A DNA stretch of 64,000 nt from Tamarix chinensis (taxonomy: Eukaryota > Streptophyta > Magnoliopsida > Caryophyllales > Tamaricaceae). The notes under the pieces are model-generated. The model had not been told where the DNA came from. It saw only the letters and a program-made list of their open reading frames with translations, and ran no database searches. The DNA lies in the NCBI GenBank assembly GCA_030549775.1, contig CM060174.1, positions 69,169,966 through 69,233,965 of the forward strand, written 5' to 3'. Below, one piece after another: positions 49,064-61,309 of the stretch (the first letter of the stretch is position 1; each line of letters opens with the position of its first letter). A program made the translations under genes and the position numbers.

Positions 49064-49845
49064 TAATATCCCAATTATTAAAAACTTCAACCTATTTAGG
49101 ACCATTTTTCACTTAAAAATAAAATTATATTAATATGAATATCCTATTGTGTCTTTTATGAAATTAGAAACCCAAGTTTTATTTTTTAAACAATTCATTT
49201 CCATTTATTAACCTTTTTGTGACATATTAATCTATATGAGATCTTTTGATCCAATTTTGTCTATCAAAATTCTTCTCAATCATTCTAATTCATTTTATTT
49301 TTGAAATTCTTGAACTTTTACAAGTATGCTCAGCTCTTGCAAAATATCAAAATAAATCATTCACAAGAAAAACACTATTGATTATATTAGTGTGCCTTAA
49401 TTGCATTTTAATCCCCAAAATGACCCTTTTAGCTATCTGAAACCTTATCGGTCATTATATTTTAGTATTATTGATCTTAAAATGATTTATTAATATTATA
49501 CAATTATTTTTATAATTTTTAGATTTATTCAGATAGTTGTTGGCATAATTAGTCATCAAATGCAATTTTACTACTTCTAAACTTTATCAAAAGTTACAAG
49601 GATCAATCCCAACATTTAATTATTAATTAGAATGAATTATAACCTCTCCTTTATGCCCTTAGAAATTTTTGGCTTCCCTGTTCATGAAGTAGCCAAATTC
49701 TATTTGTTTTCCCTATTAATCACTATATTACCCTTATCCATATTTCTTCTTTTTAATTAAAAAATCTGATGATTTATCATTAATGCTCAATGAGATTACA
49801 AGTAGCCCTATATTATTATTCTAAGACCACCAAACTTATACATTT
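49064..49845. other. AT-rich DNA beginning with a TGTAATATCCC LTR-end-like motif
   Basis: tgtaatatccca at 49064 resembles the TGTAACACC start of the giant units with C-to-T changes. The 64-codon plus frame at 49246-49440 matches nothing. Confidence 0.35.
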
Positions 49846-49849
49846 CATC

Positions 49850-50940
49850 TAGATGGAGACATATACTATATCTAGCATAAGAAATGCGTTTAGCAAGGTT
49901 GATCCATATAAGATCAACATTAGAAAATAGAAATCCATTATTAGACTGCCAAACGCGATATAATCCCATAGCAAAAAACGGATTTGAGAAGATGTGTCTT
50001 GTCGGAATATTTTCTAGTTTTTCTTATAGCTAAAATTGGTGCATTCATCCAATTAGCACTAAGTATTAGAGCACCTAGAGTCTCCTTAGCTAGTTTCTAG
50101 ATCTTACTTTATTGCAACATCAAGTGTTGAATAATTTATTCTTGATTGTAGAAGAAACATTTTGTGTTAATAAGCAGGATAAATCTTTCCAAACTCACTT
50201 TAGTACATAACCTATTATGGGTAGCAATATAAAAGATATGCTTGTGGTTAGGATCTATTAGGTTAATCTAGATAGTGCTCCACTAAGGCACTACTAGTAC
50301 TTTATGCCATAGGAAATCATATACATCACCAATATGGAAATTATGTCCTATTTCCTACATATGCATCCATGGCATCAAGTTTGTTTGAAGATCCAAAACC
50401 TTACTAATTAAACTCAACACAGTAACAAGAAGATGTGGAACATTCAAAGGATTATTACTTAATATGATAGTTATGTATCCATTTAACCCACAATGATTCC
50501 TTCTTTAGATAAATTTCCAAAAATGTTTTGCAATGAATCTAAGTTCCAATCCTAAGGATTAATCACTCCCAAACCACCTTTCTTTCCCTAAAGACATACT
50601 ACCTTTTACTTAAGATAGATTTACCTATCCATATAAAGCTTTTACATAGATCATTTATCTTTAATACAATCTTCTTTGACAAGTAAAATACATGGCTCTA
50701 GCACCCGGCTATTCCAAAATTGATAAACTTGAATAATTGCATGCTACTAGCATTCGACAATAGCTTATTAGACTAGTGATGCAAATATGTTGTGACCCTA
50801 TAAGCCAAGACAATTAGAGTGGAATCAAAGGGCACACCAAAGTATCTAATTGGCATGATACCCTCTATGAATTCCATCAAGGTTAAGATTTGAGTTTTAG
50901 TATAATAAGAAATATCCCTAGAAGAAAATCTAGGTCTTTT
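49850..50940 (-). pseudogene. LINE reverse transcriptase, 3' part, and zf-RVT region
   Basis: The reverse transcriptase of a non-LTR retrotransposon, reading right to left. First comes RDISYYTKTQILTLMEFIEG then IMPIRYFGVPFDSTL, the plant LINE pattern f.eG.lP.rYLGvPl. SSMQLFKFINFGIAG follows, then SKKIVLKINDLCKSFIWIGK, parallel to lPk.v...i......FlW.G. After a frameshift, a GGLGVINP-like segment and LRFIAKHFWKF match the GGLgi.nl..wN.a...K..W block. HNRLCTKVSLERF then corresponds to the zf-RVT start (..rl.T.drl), and GLYRVWQSNNGFLF to the terminal iWreRN.r.F motif. Many stops. The catalytic YADD lies upstream of the surviving part. No poly(A) tail was identified. Confidence 0.87.
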
Positions 50941-51680
50941 CTAAACTACTTTTAACCATACTTTTTCTTTCTTCCTCCTCCACTCATTTATTCTTCATTC
51001 ACTGTCTTTCACTTTATTTTGTGTAGTGGATGATTTTAGGCCATTCATTTCCCTCCACCATGTGGCACCACCATCACTTTTCATTTGTTTAGATATTTAT
51101 CACAAAATAAGAAGCTACTAAAATATCCTCCATTCTTTACACTTATCATCCTTTCTTTTCTTCTATATTTCTTTCTTCATTTCATTAATTTTTTTGTTTC
51201 TTTTCTTTTCTTTTATTTCTCCTCTCTTTTCACATGTTCTTTATTTTCTTTTCCTTCTCATTTTGGAGTCCTCCTACTCCCTTTACCTTAGATATTTTGC
51301 ATAAAATATCTTAAGGCTTAGTCATTAAGTTTAACCCCATCAAATTTACTATGCTATGCTCTTTTATTTATTCACTTAGAATGATTTTTTCTTCTTTATT
51401 CCTCATTTTTTCCTCCACCAAAATCCCAATCCTTCTTCTTCATGTTACTACACAATCATCACCTTTCTTTCTCCCTCTATTTCTTGAATCCTTTCCCTAA
51501 TTATTTGCCATGAATGGAACCTTAATTTATCTTAAAGTTCACAATGAGCATATTATCTTCTAACCTTGGTATTTCCTTTTCTTCTCTTTTTCCCACTTCT
51601 AACTCTATTTTCTCATCTCTATTTCATGGTTTCCTCTATTTTTTGTTCTCTAATTTTTAAGCATGTTTTTCTTCTGAAAT
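50941..51680. repeat. pyrimidine-rich (C/T) block
   Basis: Strongly T/C-biased plus strand (ttcttcctcctccactc, tttctttctccctctattt). The purine-rich version of this composition occurs in giant units A and B on the plus strand, so this may be the same type of unit in reverse orientation. The 68-codon plus frame at 51085-51291 (Phe/Leu/Ser) is compositional. Confidence 0.5.
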
Positions 51681-52974
51681 TAAGATAAGAGCTCAAATCC
51701 CTTTTGTTAATTTGGTTATTTTTTGATTATTTTCTCTAATACTTTTATAGTTTTTCCAAGGTTTTGGAGGATTGATGGAAAATTTTATTTGCTCATTAAA
51801 TTTCTTTTATTTGAGAATTAAGAGCTTGGGCATTAGTAAGATCTTATTACTACATATAAGCATATTAATATTGTCAAATTGATGGAGTTACACTATATGT
51901 GGTGGAATAAGTGTTTAAATCCAATTTGGGGATTTTTTTATTCTGTTGGTGTTGTTTTAAATTGATGGTACCATATTAATCTTAGTAACTAGTAGCTAAG
52001 TTTAGATGCATAACATGTTATGATTTGATGATGCTAAACATGTTTAATTTTTTATTATTAAAGATTTAGATGATTTAGGTTTTTTTATTTATTCTTGTAG
52101 TCTTGTATGAAATTGAATATACCATATTGGCTAAAATTTATATATGATTTTTCATTTATTGTATTTCCTAACTTAAGGTTGTTTGGGTGCTCTAACATTT
52201 ATTTGGAATTCGTAAAATACTAGGTTAAGTTTTTTGCCTTTTTAGCAATATTCCTAATGTTCTAGGTTAATGACATCCTAATTATCCTACAAAAGGTTTA
52301 ATATTTCAATAATAGTGTTTTTGACATCATTGATTCTAATATAATAAAAATTACCTTAAAAGGTTGACCACAACCTTTGTCATTTGACAATTTTACCCTC
52401 ATAAATAGTAAATTAGAATGAATACTGATTATTGGTAATAAAATATTTTTCATTTTTATTTTTAAACTTCTTGTTATAGAACAACATTTCTATTAGATGG
52501 TAGATTGTAATTCATATAAATAGTATTTAATAAAAGTAATTTTACATGGGACTTGGTTTTGATTTAGTTAAGCTTATTTTATCTACAATTTTTGCTAATT
52601 TTCATTCCTATGAGAAAAAGTGGTTTTTAGCATTTTTTCCATCATTTTGTGTTATTTGAACATGTGGATCAGGTTTCTTGTCTTCAAAGTTAGTCAAATG
52701 ATTAAATTTATGAATAATATGGTAGTTTGTACTTTAGGGCTTTTTGTTTTTTACCTATGTTTAAGTTTTAGTTAGTTTTTAGAATTCTTACTTGGTAAGA
52801 GATGCACCACTTTTACTTCTAGAAAAATATATTGTGAGGGGCCTTTGGCTTTATTTTTGCATATTTTCCTAAAGAAATTTTAGGGATCATATGATACATG
52901 GTGATCCTTTAAATCAATGGTTTTCATGATTCTAAATGATTTGTGAACAGTCTTTGAGGTTTGGTGTTAGCCAT
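51681..52974. other. unassigned AT-rich DNA
   Basis: 51.75-51.85 kb (aggttttggaggattgatgg ... attagtaagatcttattac) resembles 42.02-42.12 kb. No coding was recognised. Confidence 0.4.
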
Positions 52975-53150
52975 AAACACTTGTGATGTAAAAGGTTAAG
53001 ACAATCCTATAAAATAGGTAAAGGTTACATATTATCCTTTAAAACTAATAGATATCTATGTTAATGGTTATCATTGTGATATGTGAGGTTATCGTCATCC
53101 TTTAAAACAAGTAGAGGTTATGTGTGCCTTGTGTGTTGTAATGCTATTGT
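52975..53150. repeat. short degenerate tandem repeat, three copies
   Basis: Units of about 55-65 bp built on aggttac/atat.atcctttaaaac..gtagaggttatgtg recur at ~52.99, ~53.02 and ~53.09 kb, directly left of the CACTA terminus. Confidence 0.55.
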
Positions 53151-53201
53151 ACTTGAGTTTGCTGTTATCTCCTAAACACCCATGTTTATAGCTTACATTT
53201 C

Positions 53202-53217
53202 CACTACTAGGAAAAAA
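53202..53217 (+). repeat. CACTA terminal inverted repeat (3' end relative to the transposase)
   Basis: CACTACTAGGAAAAAA, preceded by ttc (possible 3-bp target duplication, unverified because the partner end was not found). Confidence 0.6.
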
Positions 53218-53219
53218 TG

Positions 53220-54530
53220 TTTTCTGTTATTCTTTGTTGTAATGCTTCTAACATCATCCCATATATAATGTACCAAGAAGATGAAATTTGGCTGAAAAAA
53301 ATGGTTGTTTCCATTTAAACGTTTAGTGACTACAATATTGTCTCCAATTAGTCTATTAGCAACTATATAGGTTAAAGCTTTGGTTGACCATCTTGAAGCT
53401 TTTAAAGTTTTATCTATTACATGTAATCCCTAAAAAGGGTATTAGTGATGAAATTTTAAAAAGGAAATTATTAGCAAAATTCAAATCTTGATTAGAATCA
53501 ATAAGCTAAAATATATCTAGACCTGTCGAGGCTAGGAATCTTCATATTATACCTTTTTCTTTTATTTTCCTCAAACTTTCCCATATAGATAAATTGAAGT
53601 CAATAAATTATTTAGAACTTTTAACAGCCACATCCACAACCTTAAAATTTTTATCTTTACCTTGTTTTAAGTCCAATAGTCGACACACTTCTTCAAGGTT
53701 TCTTAGTTAATGTTATTTAAATTTTGGTTGTTATTGTCTAGCACTTCATCTTCATCTTGTTCTTCCTACTGTTGTATTGGTTTCAGGACAGGCTTCTATG
53801 ACAAATCTTATGCCTTCAACAATCAAGAATAAAATATTACTCAAAATTATTATATACCATATTAGTAATTTACAAAATAATATTATTCATTTATTTAAAC
53901 TAATAATTTATAAATAACTCAAGTTGTGGAAGAATATAATAATTTAAATTTTCATAACATAAGCCAATTATTTATACAATAACAGAATAGATTTCTTGAT
54001 AGCATTTCCAATATAGTGAAAAACTTTTTGCCTATACCTCTCCCACAAAATTATTCGTTCCATCTATGTTAGCAAAATCCATGTGTAGTAGCTTATTCCC
54101 ATTCTCTAACCACATGTCATAGATATCAAGATCATTCCTTTAATTTATGCCTGTCCTTTTTTGCACCTACAATATTACAAGAATCCATTTTAAAGTAAAT
54201 ATTAGTACCATTAAATTGTTATTTGTATATTTAGTCGGTCAGTAAGCTTTTTGTATATATTTTTTTACCAAACTCTCATCCACAAAGTAATATAGAAAGT
54301 TTAGAAGGGGGATCAATAACTTCGTCGCCATTGTTATATGTAGCATTGATATCACTAATAACTATATCTTGTAGGGAAAAAAGTTAAAATATTAATCTAT
54401 CAAACTAATATATCACAAGATAGTAAACTATTGTTGATATAAAACAATATTACATATGTCTAGTTTAAAAGTATAATCAAAACTAATAATTACACCAATT
54501 ACACATTAGTTAGAGAAAAAATAGAAGTAT
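53220..54530 (-). other. CACTA 3' region, no clear second gene
   Basis: Minus-strand pieces such as DLDIYDMWLENGNKLLHMDF (~54.1 kb) and EEQDEDEVLDNNNQNLNNIN (~53.75 kb) may be eroded coding, perhaps of a second CACTA protein (TNPA/Ptta type). I cannot align them convincingly. Confidence 0.3.
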
Positions 54531-54539
54531 CACTATAGT

Positions 54540-57190
54540 CATCCTCCTTTATTTCATCTGTATCTAAATCCAAATAATCTAAGCCCCCATCATTTAGGAT
54601 CTCATCATCATCTATGTAGTCAATGATCTCAATGTTCTATGCTATTATTGCAAAGTCAACCTCATACATCGCATCCACCACATCAATCTCATCATCATCA
54701 ACCTTCATATCCCAATTGTCATGGTGGTCACTTCCCAAACCATCCTTGATTCATTAAGAGGATCATAAATATATTAGACTTCTTTTGCCTAAGATTCCAA
54801 TATATACTGATCATTCTTATACTACTAAAACCTCATACACACACTTATATTGTTGTTATATTTCTTGATTCTTTTCTTTATCAAATTAGTGTCAATCCAT
54901 ATACACATGAACAACATAATAGAAAAATCATAAAATTAAGATAATTTAATGACCTTGAGTAACTTTCTATAAACAAATGTCATCGATTCTAAGGATTCAT
55001 ACGTGATACATTGCTATTTTCTGTTCTTCGATTCAAATTTCTATTATTTGTTCAATTTTTCAGTCGATTAACCATTCTACCACGATAAGTTGAGGCAAGA
55101 CTAAATGTTTGAGGAGAGAACACAAATAATTCATCAATATATTAAAATAATCCACATTTCCATAACTTATACATATGTAGAATAAGTTATGTTATAAAAC
55201 ATTTATAGTTAGTACAATGAGCTATTACATTTTACCTTGGATTCAAACTAAAATTAAAACTATTTCTTTTAAATATAAACCAAGTTATTACCACATTGGT
55301 TAATTTTATTCAAGTATAAACTACAATAATTTTAAAAAATTAAATTCCCATCACTAGATAATATAAATAACAAAATTAGGTGATGGTAATTTTATACTTA
55401 CTCTAAATATCCTCATGTCTTAAAAGAATTATTAATAATGCACCAATGAATCTCATTTATCCACTTAATAGTTAAGCTCATCTTTGCATGCTTACCAATA
55501 GGAAAAGTCTGAGATTTAAAAACTGATAACTAAAGACTTACCATCACATCCTTATTTCTCTCCATTTTGTCAAACCTTGTCTCAACACCTTGCATGTACA
55601 AAGAATAGAAATTAAATTCTTCATGAGCTAAATAACCTTCAAAAAGATAAGAATTTGACCAAGCTTGATTTATGATGCATTTTTCAAGTTTTTCAACTTC
55701 ATCTCAATAGGACACATCCATTTACCATATATGAGACCAGCTAATCGTACTTCTTCTAGTAAGTGCATTATTAGATGAACTATGATACTAAAGAATGCTG
55801 GAAGGAATATTTGTTTAGGCCTAAAAAGGAGAAAAACAACATTATCTTCCACCTTATATAAATCAAACAATGGAAGTGTCCTAAAATTCTTTATTAAATA
55901 AGTTACATAGTCTTTATTGGTATTGGGACATGCTAAATACCTTTGATTGGACTAACATGACAAATATGACTAGGCATAGAAATCATTAATAGCCTAAAGT
56001 AGTGCTACATGCATTCTAAATACCCCTATTATCCATTCCATCTCATGTTGAGCTTCTAACATCAATACATCTATCAATTTTTGAACTAATGGCTATAAGA
56101 TCACATCAATATCCATACCTAGAGAACCCAAACTAAGATTTAACAGAGTTAACATTAAAAACGGGTCCTTTAAGCATTATATAGGGGTAAGTTATATGTG
56201 GTCAGCATAACTAGCCATATACTATATTCAAAACTCATGTCAAAAGGATTAAAATAGTTTGATGCCAAACCCAATCATACATTTTGTGGACTAGCAACAA
56301 AATGCAGATGCTTTGTATTCAAATGCTTCCATGATTCATCATCATTAACATGATTTAATGCCCCTAGGCTCATTTAGTAGCCCTTCAAATGCCACATTAT
56401 GTCTTCAGCTATATGTTTCAAAGATTACAACCTATTCAATCTTGATATTAGAGGGAAATACCTTATGAGTTATTTTATTTCCCATTGTAAGTTCATTCAT
56501 CAAAAGAGAGGTACAAATATATGACAATTATCTCGGTCAATATTTTCTATATGATACAAAGAACAATTATACTTGCAAACATGGATGGCTTCGTAGTGTA
56601 ACCTAAGCTTCCTCATCCTCTTCTTTTCCTCACAGTGTGACTTGGACAACTTATTTATTTCTAAAAGATAATCTTTTAGTAATTTAATAAGTCCATCAGA
56701 AGATTTATTTATCTATTTATTTAATACCTTCTAATGCATGAACAACACCATAAATTTTAAAGATGATAACTTTTTACACTTAGGATAAAATTTAGCCGCT
56801 ATCTTTTAGAATAACATGTCATTATACTTATCAGTTTTATTTTTGCTTAAGTCATTATCTATAAGGCCATGCACTTCATCACCGATAGCTTATCCTTCAT
56901 TACCACCACCTAACAATTCACCAAGTATATATTCTATCTCAACTCTTCCTTCTTCAAACATATCCACTAGTTTTGGATCAAGTTAGACTTCACCATGATA
57001 CACACACACATCGTAGTTCTATATGAACCTACTATATAATATGTGGTAGTCAGTAAAATCTATAAATTGCAACTCCATATTATTACACTTTGTGCATGGA
57101 CAAAAAATGTGACCATCTTCATTCCAAATACATGGTCTTACCATTCTAATAAATGGTTGAAGACTATTCCAAAGTTCATTTAATCATTGA
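54540..57190 (-). pseudogene. CACTA TNP2-type transposase, internally deleted pseudogene
   Basis: CACTA elements move by cut-and-paste using this protein. Right to left: transposase-associated domain (~57.15-56.98 kb) with IFCPCTKCNNMELQF and a later YHGE. AKFYPKCKKLSSLKFMV and SDGLIKLLKDYL follow at ~56.8-56.65. Next are LRLHYEAIHVCKYNCSLYH and, further on, YNLPLYNA, the TNP2 (Transposase_21) signature lgYekIhaCp.dC.Lyw...nLPp. Then FRMHVALL-stop-AINDFYA and LACPNTNKDY (~55.95). The frame then jumps into a DUF4218-like segment: VEDNVVFLLFRPKQIFLPAF and HLLEEVRLAGLIYGKWMCPI (55670-55870). After frameshifts, GVETRFDKMERN is readable. A DUF4216-like end with AKEV, YIYDPLNESRMVWEV and an acidic tail lies at 54.83-54.55. 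The second half of TNP2 is missing between LACPNTNKDY and VEDNVV. Stops are frequent. Confidence 0.92.
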
Positions 57191-57200
57191 TTTTGTAACA

Positions 57201-57847
57201 ATATCAATCTTTTATCAATGGTCATTTTATCTATATGAAATATAATTTAACAATAGTTAATTATATAATGTGAGTTCTATAAATAGAACTTATTTGTGTA
57301 CATTAGACAAAAGAATTTGAAAATGCAAACACTATTGACATTATTTAATGATGAGAGAGCAATCATTATACATAAAAGAGGTAATATATATCAAATTAGG
57401 ATTTCTTCACTAATTCTCTTGATCACCCATTCAGTCCATTGTTCATGTAGAATAATCTACTATCTCACTTGTTGAAAAGAAGATACATCCATCTTGTAGG
57501 AGTAACTAAGGTAATTAGGGTGTATACTCACTGATATCCTATGCTAAAATCTCTGCTCATCCTTAAGCACTATAATTTCCCTTGCTATCTAGTCATATTA
57601 TCTCATAAATTATCCACTATCAATAACCATAGGGTGTGAAACATCAAAGAAAAAGAAATCTATACATTTAGATCCCATTGATAGCCATGGCTAAATCAAT
57701 GGAAAATTTAGTAAAATATAATATAGCCTAAACTTAATTGATTCCAAATATAAACCCCTTTCTCACCATGCGATGTAGTACATCACCTACCTAAATTACA
57801 TGTCTTTGAATATCCCCATCCAGATACATACTATAGTAGAGAGAACT
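57201..57847. other. CACTA 5' flank, nothing recognised
   Basis: A stretch with no frame or end motif. The expected CACTA 5' inverted repeat was looked for here and not seen. Confidence 0.4.
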
Positions 57848-58439
57848 TGTAACACCTCAAAAATTCACTACTGAAAATCATTTTACTAAAAGGAATAGCA
57901 TAAGAAAAATATCAAACTATGAATTATGGGGATATTATCGCCACACTTAGTATCAGATACAATTTACAAGCCATATTTAAATCAGAGTAGCGTAATAAAC
58001 CATTTACAAGCATACAATCAACCAGTGGTGGTTATAAGAACAAGGACACATTTAAATTAGGATTTAAAATAGAATGAATACAACCCTAGGACTTTTAGGA
58101 TAGTTCCTTATGCTCTTTTCCATTGCTCACTTGAATAGCACCTAAAAAGGACCTACAAGGAACACTGCCCATTGAATAGGTAGGGGCCCCACGAATGGAA
58201 CCCTTCAGTACTATGGTACTGAGTAACCCTTTAAAACATACTTAAAATAGGCCTGTAATGTACCACATAATACGTAATGAAAGGTGCATACATAATATTC
58301 ACATTCGTACATTCACATATTCAACGAGTCAATTAGATATTAATAGGACATAATGTATAATCAACACTTCTGGGCCTTAAGCCATTAGTCCATCTTTAGT
58401 CAATCATCTTAGATTATAAATATCCATGTGAGTACGGGA

Positions 58440-58745
58440 ATCCCATTATTATAGTAGTAGACCAAAATACATATGAAATGCTCTTAACCACTATTATTCT
58501 CTAGTGGATCGGTCTTTAGGGCAAAATGCTCATGGCCACTGTTATTCACCGGTGGACCGGTCTGGCCTGACTCACATAGTATTTCACTATAATTACTTTG
58601 TCTCTTTCCCATGTCTTATCATTATTATATTTGGTTTTTGGAGCACAGAGTCTCCCACTATTATAGCCAATAGACCAGAAATCATACAAAGTAGAATGCT
58701 CCTAGCCACTATTATTCACCGGAGGACTGGTCTGGGTCCGGCTCA
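58440..58745. repeat. degenerate tandem repeat, 209-bp offset, with a half-unit between
   Basis: cccattattatagtagtaga at 58442 and cccactattatagccaatag at 58651 start related copies. Both continue to aatgctc.ta.ccactattatt, then a cc.gtggaccggtctgg-type end. A third partial copy (aaatgctcatggccactgtt) lies between them. The 81-codon plus frame at 58504-58749 is the repeat translated. Confidence 0.8.
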
Positions 58746-59605
58746 ATAAGCTTCCTCTTGAAATGATTAATATCTTATTCATATCTTATTCAAAAGTATT
58801 TCACCCTTGACATGCATGTCACTGACCTCTACTTCTATCCTCTCGAGAGGGCCCGTCCCATATCTTGAGACTTTTGCACCTCTTATCACACCCTGACAAC
58901 CATTCCTCCTTATATTTACTCATAACAAAAACCCAACTCCTAAGCGTGTGGGTTAAGGCCCATCAACTTATGACATTCCAATTCTCTCACTACCACTCTC
59001 TACGATTTTCCCTTGAAACCCTAATCGGACCTATGTGGCCTAACCTTTCTTTTATCGTCCCATACCTTATCTCACTTTAATTCAACCTAAATCCCATCAC
59101 TCTACTCACCAATTATGCATATGACTGTGAAACCCTAGTTGCCTCTCAAACCCTAGCACCTTTCTTACGTAATGGTCATCCCATGCGAACTCCATCCACC
59201 CCATGCAAACTCTAGAAATCTCCCATGCAAGAGTTGCATCACTCATTCATTTTGATCATAACCTCCTTTTATTTCCCCCCTCATAGATCATGAGGTAATA
59301 AGGTTAATCTCATGTCCCCTCAGTCCACTCACTTCTCATTTGTTCCTTTTTATCCTTTCACCCTATATCATATTATTAAACATCATGGCATGCATTTCCT
59401 AGAGGGTCATATCATATAATATTTTAAGCACAACACTTATCATCATGGTACACATGCCATAGGGAATTCACATAAGCATACTTCAACTCCAAGCTACGCT
59501 ACAAGTAATTATCCATTAAGCATGAAGTGCATGACTTGGCATAACACATGGTACATAAGGCACTTAACACACACATAGTTTTTCTTAGCCACATTCTTAA
59601 TCGAT
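58746..59605. other. relatively C-rich non-coding part of unit B
   Basis: Less AT-rich than its surroundings and full of ctcat, caccc and cccat words. The short plus frame at 58865-59080 has no family match and lies between repeat blocks. No other gene evidence. Confidence 0.5.
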
Positions 59606-59609
59606 TGAG

Positions 59610-60632
59610 GTTACCAATCACCTTTCATAATTATTACACTTATCCTATTTCCCATTTGGTTAGTTAGATTACTAGATTGCCATTCTCCTTTGTTATAATT
59701 ACCAAATTATCTTTTAGTTGATTAAATTACTAAATTGCCCTTCGTCATTATCATAATTACCAATTTACCCTTTAATTGGTTAAATTACCCTTCTTCAATC
59801 TGATTATTACCAAATTGCCCTTATCCATTATCATAATTACCAAATTACCTTTCTGTTGGTTAAATTACCAAATTACCCTTCTCCATTATCATAATTATCT
59901 TTTTACCCTTATCAATTATTATAATTACCATTTTACCCTTCTCCATTGTTATAATTACCAAATCACCCTTTTCCATCATTATAATTGCCACTTTACACTT
60001 TTATTTATAAAATTACCATTTTACCCTTTACTTCCAAAATTACCATAATACCCATAACTTTAAAAATTACCATAATACCCTTATACTTATCAAATTACCA
60101 TAATATCCTTTTACTTACAATTTACCATTTTCCCCTTTAACATACAAAATTACCATTTGCCCTTCACTTCCAAAATTACCATAAGACCCTTTACTTATAA
60201 ATTTACTATTTTTCCCTTCTCTTTTAAAATTACCATTTTTCTCCTTGACTTACAAAATTACCATTTGTCCTCCTCTTCCAAAATTACCATAATACCGTTT
60301 ACTTACAAATTTACCATTTTTTCCTTCTCTTTTAAAATTACCACAATACCCTTTTACTTACAAATTGCTATTTTGCCCTTTATCTGCAAAGTTATCATAA
60401 TACCCTTTTACTTACAATTTACCAATATGCTCTTCTGATCCAAAATTACCATAATATCCTTTTACTTATTAAATTACCATTTTATCCATTCTAAAAATTA
60501 CCATTTTACCCCTTTACTTCCAAAAATGCCATTTTACCCCTTTACTTCTAAATTTACCATGTTGCCCTTTACTTTTAAAATTAGTATTTTGCCTTTGTCT
60601 TACAAAATTACCATTTTTCCCTTTATTACACT
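59610..60632. repeat. ~1 kb minisatellite, unit ~27-30 bp (aaattaccattttaccctt type)
   Basis: A degenerate unit 'aaattaccattttaccctt + acttaca/ttccattatcat' is repeated roughly 35 times in a row. Two spacer sub-types are visible: ccattatcataattaccaaa in the first third and tacttacaaaattaccat later. The 90- and 93-codon plus frames (59776-60048 and 60157-60438) are repeat translations (KLPF, KITI motifs), not genes. Confidence 0.95.
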
Positions 60633-60659
60633 AGTTTTATTAATTTACCATCATTAAAT

Positions 60660-61300
60660 AAAATACTAATATTTATACTCCATTCACATCATCTAACTCC
60701 GCCAGTATTATTATTCAACATGACACTCATTAGCACCCACGCATGTTAGGCCACATTCTTGCACAATATATATTACTAAAATACTCCTAGGACTCACAAT
60801 AATATTATTCATGCATAAATGGTCACAATAACATAATATAACATGGATAAGTACTCAACATTTTCATTAATACTCAAACTCTTTCCTTAAGCAATATTTT
60901 CAGACATGGCATATAAACTAACATGCTTTCCTTTTTATCAATCAATATAATAAAAAATATATATTTTATTTAAATAACATATATCAAGCATAATAATATA
61001 TTAAAAACCCTAATGTGCTAACATACGTTTATCCATGCATTTAAGTAGGGCTTAAAAATTACCTTAATTCTTGCAAAAATCGAACCTTACTGGTATTCTA
61101 GTTAAAGGTTCAAGCTTTGATTTGCAAAAAACAATACCTAAAAATAATTTCCATACTCATCATATTATAAAGAAGAAAACCAAAGCATAAGACTTTACAA
61201 CACTTAATTAATTAAATACTTAAATTAAAATATTATTATACATTAAAATTAGTAACCAAATAAACTAAGATATGCAGAAACTCATACTACTCATGTACCA
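60660..61300. other. AT-rich non-coding part of unit B
   Basis: No repeats or frames of note between the minisatellite and the purine block. Confidence 0.45.
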
Positions 61301-61309
61301 TAAGCTGCA

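Larger units (their letters stand above)
53202..57200 (-). mobile_element. CACTA (En/Spm, CMC) DNA transposon, one end visible, transposase broken
   Basis: CACTACTAGGAAAAAATG at 53202 matches the CACTA terminal inverted repeat (CACTACaAGaAAAa). A subterminal region with gtgactaca...tagtct.ttagcaacta words, like CACTA subterminal repeats, follows. The transposase lies inside on the minus strand. I could not find the opposite terminus (…TTTTTCCTAGTAGTG) between 57.2 and 64 kb, so the 5' side is probably truncated or too diverged to see. The element lies immediately before giant unit B. Confidence 0.75.

Noticed and set aside
59776..60438. Two plus-strand reading frames of 90 and 93 codons
   Set aside because: They lie wholly inside the attaccattttaccctt minisatellite and translate it; there is no domain, promoter or splice context.
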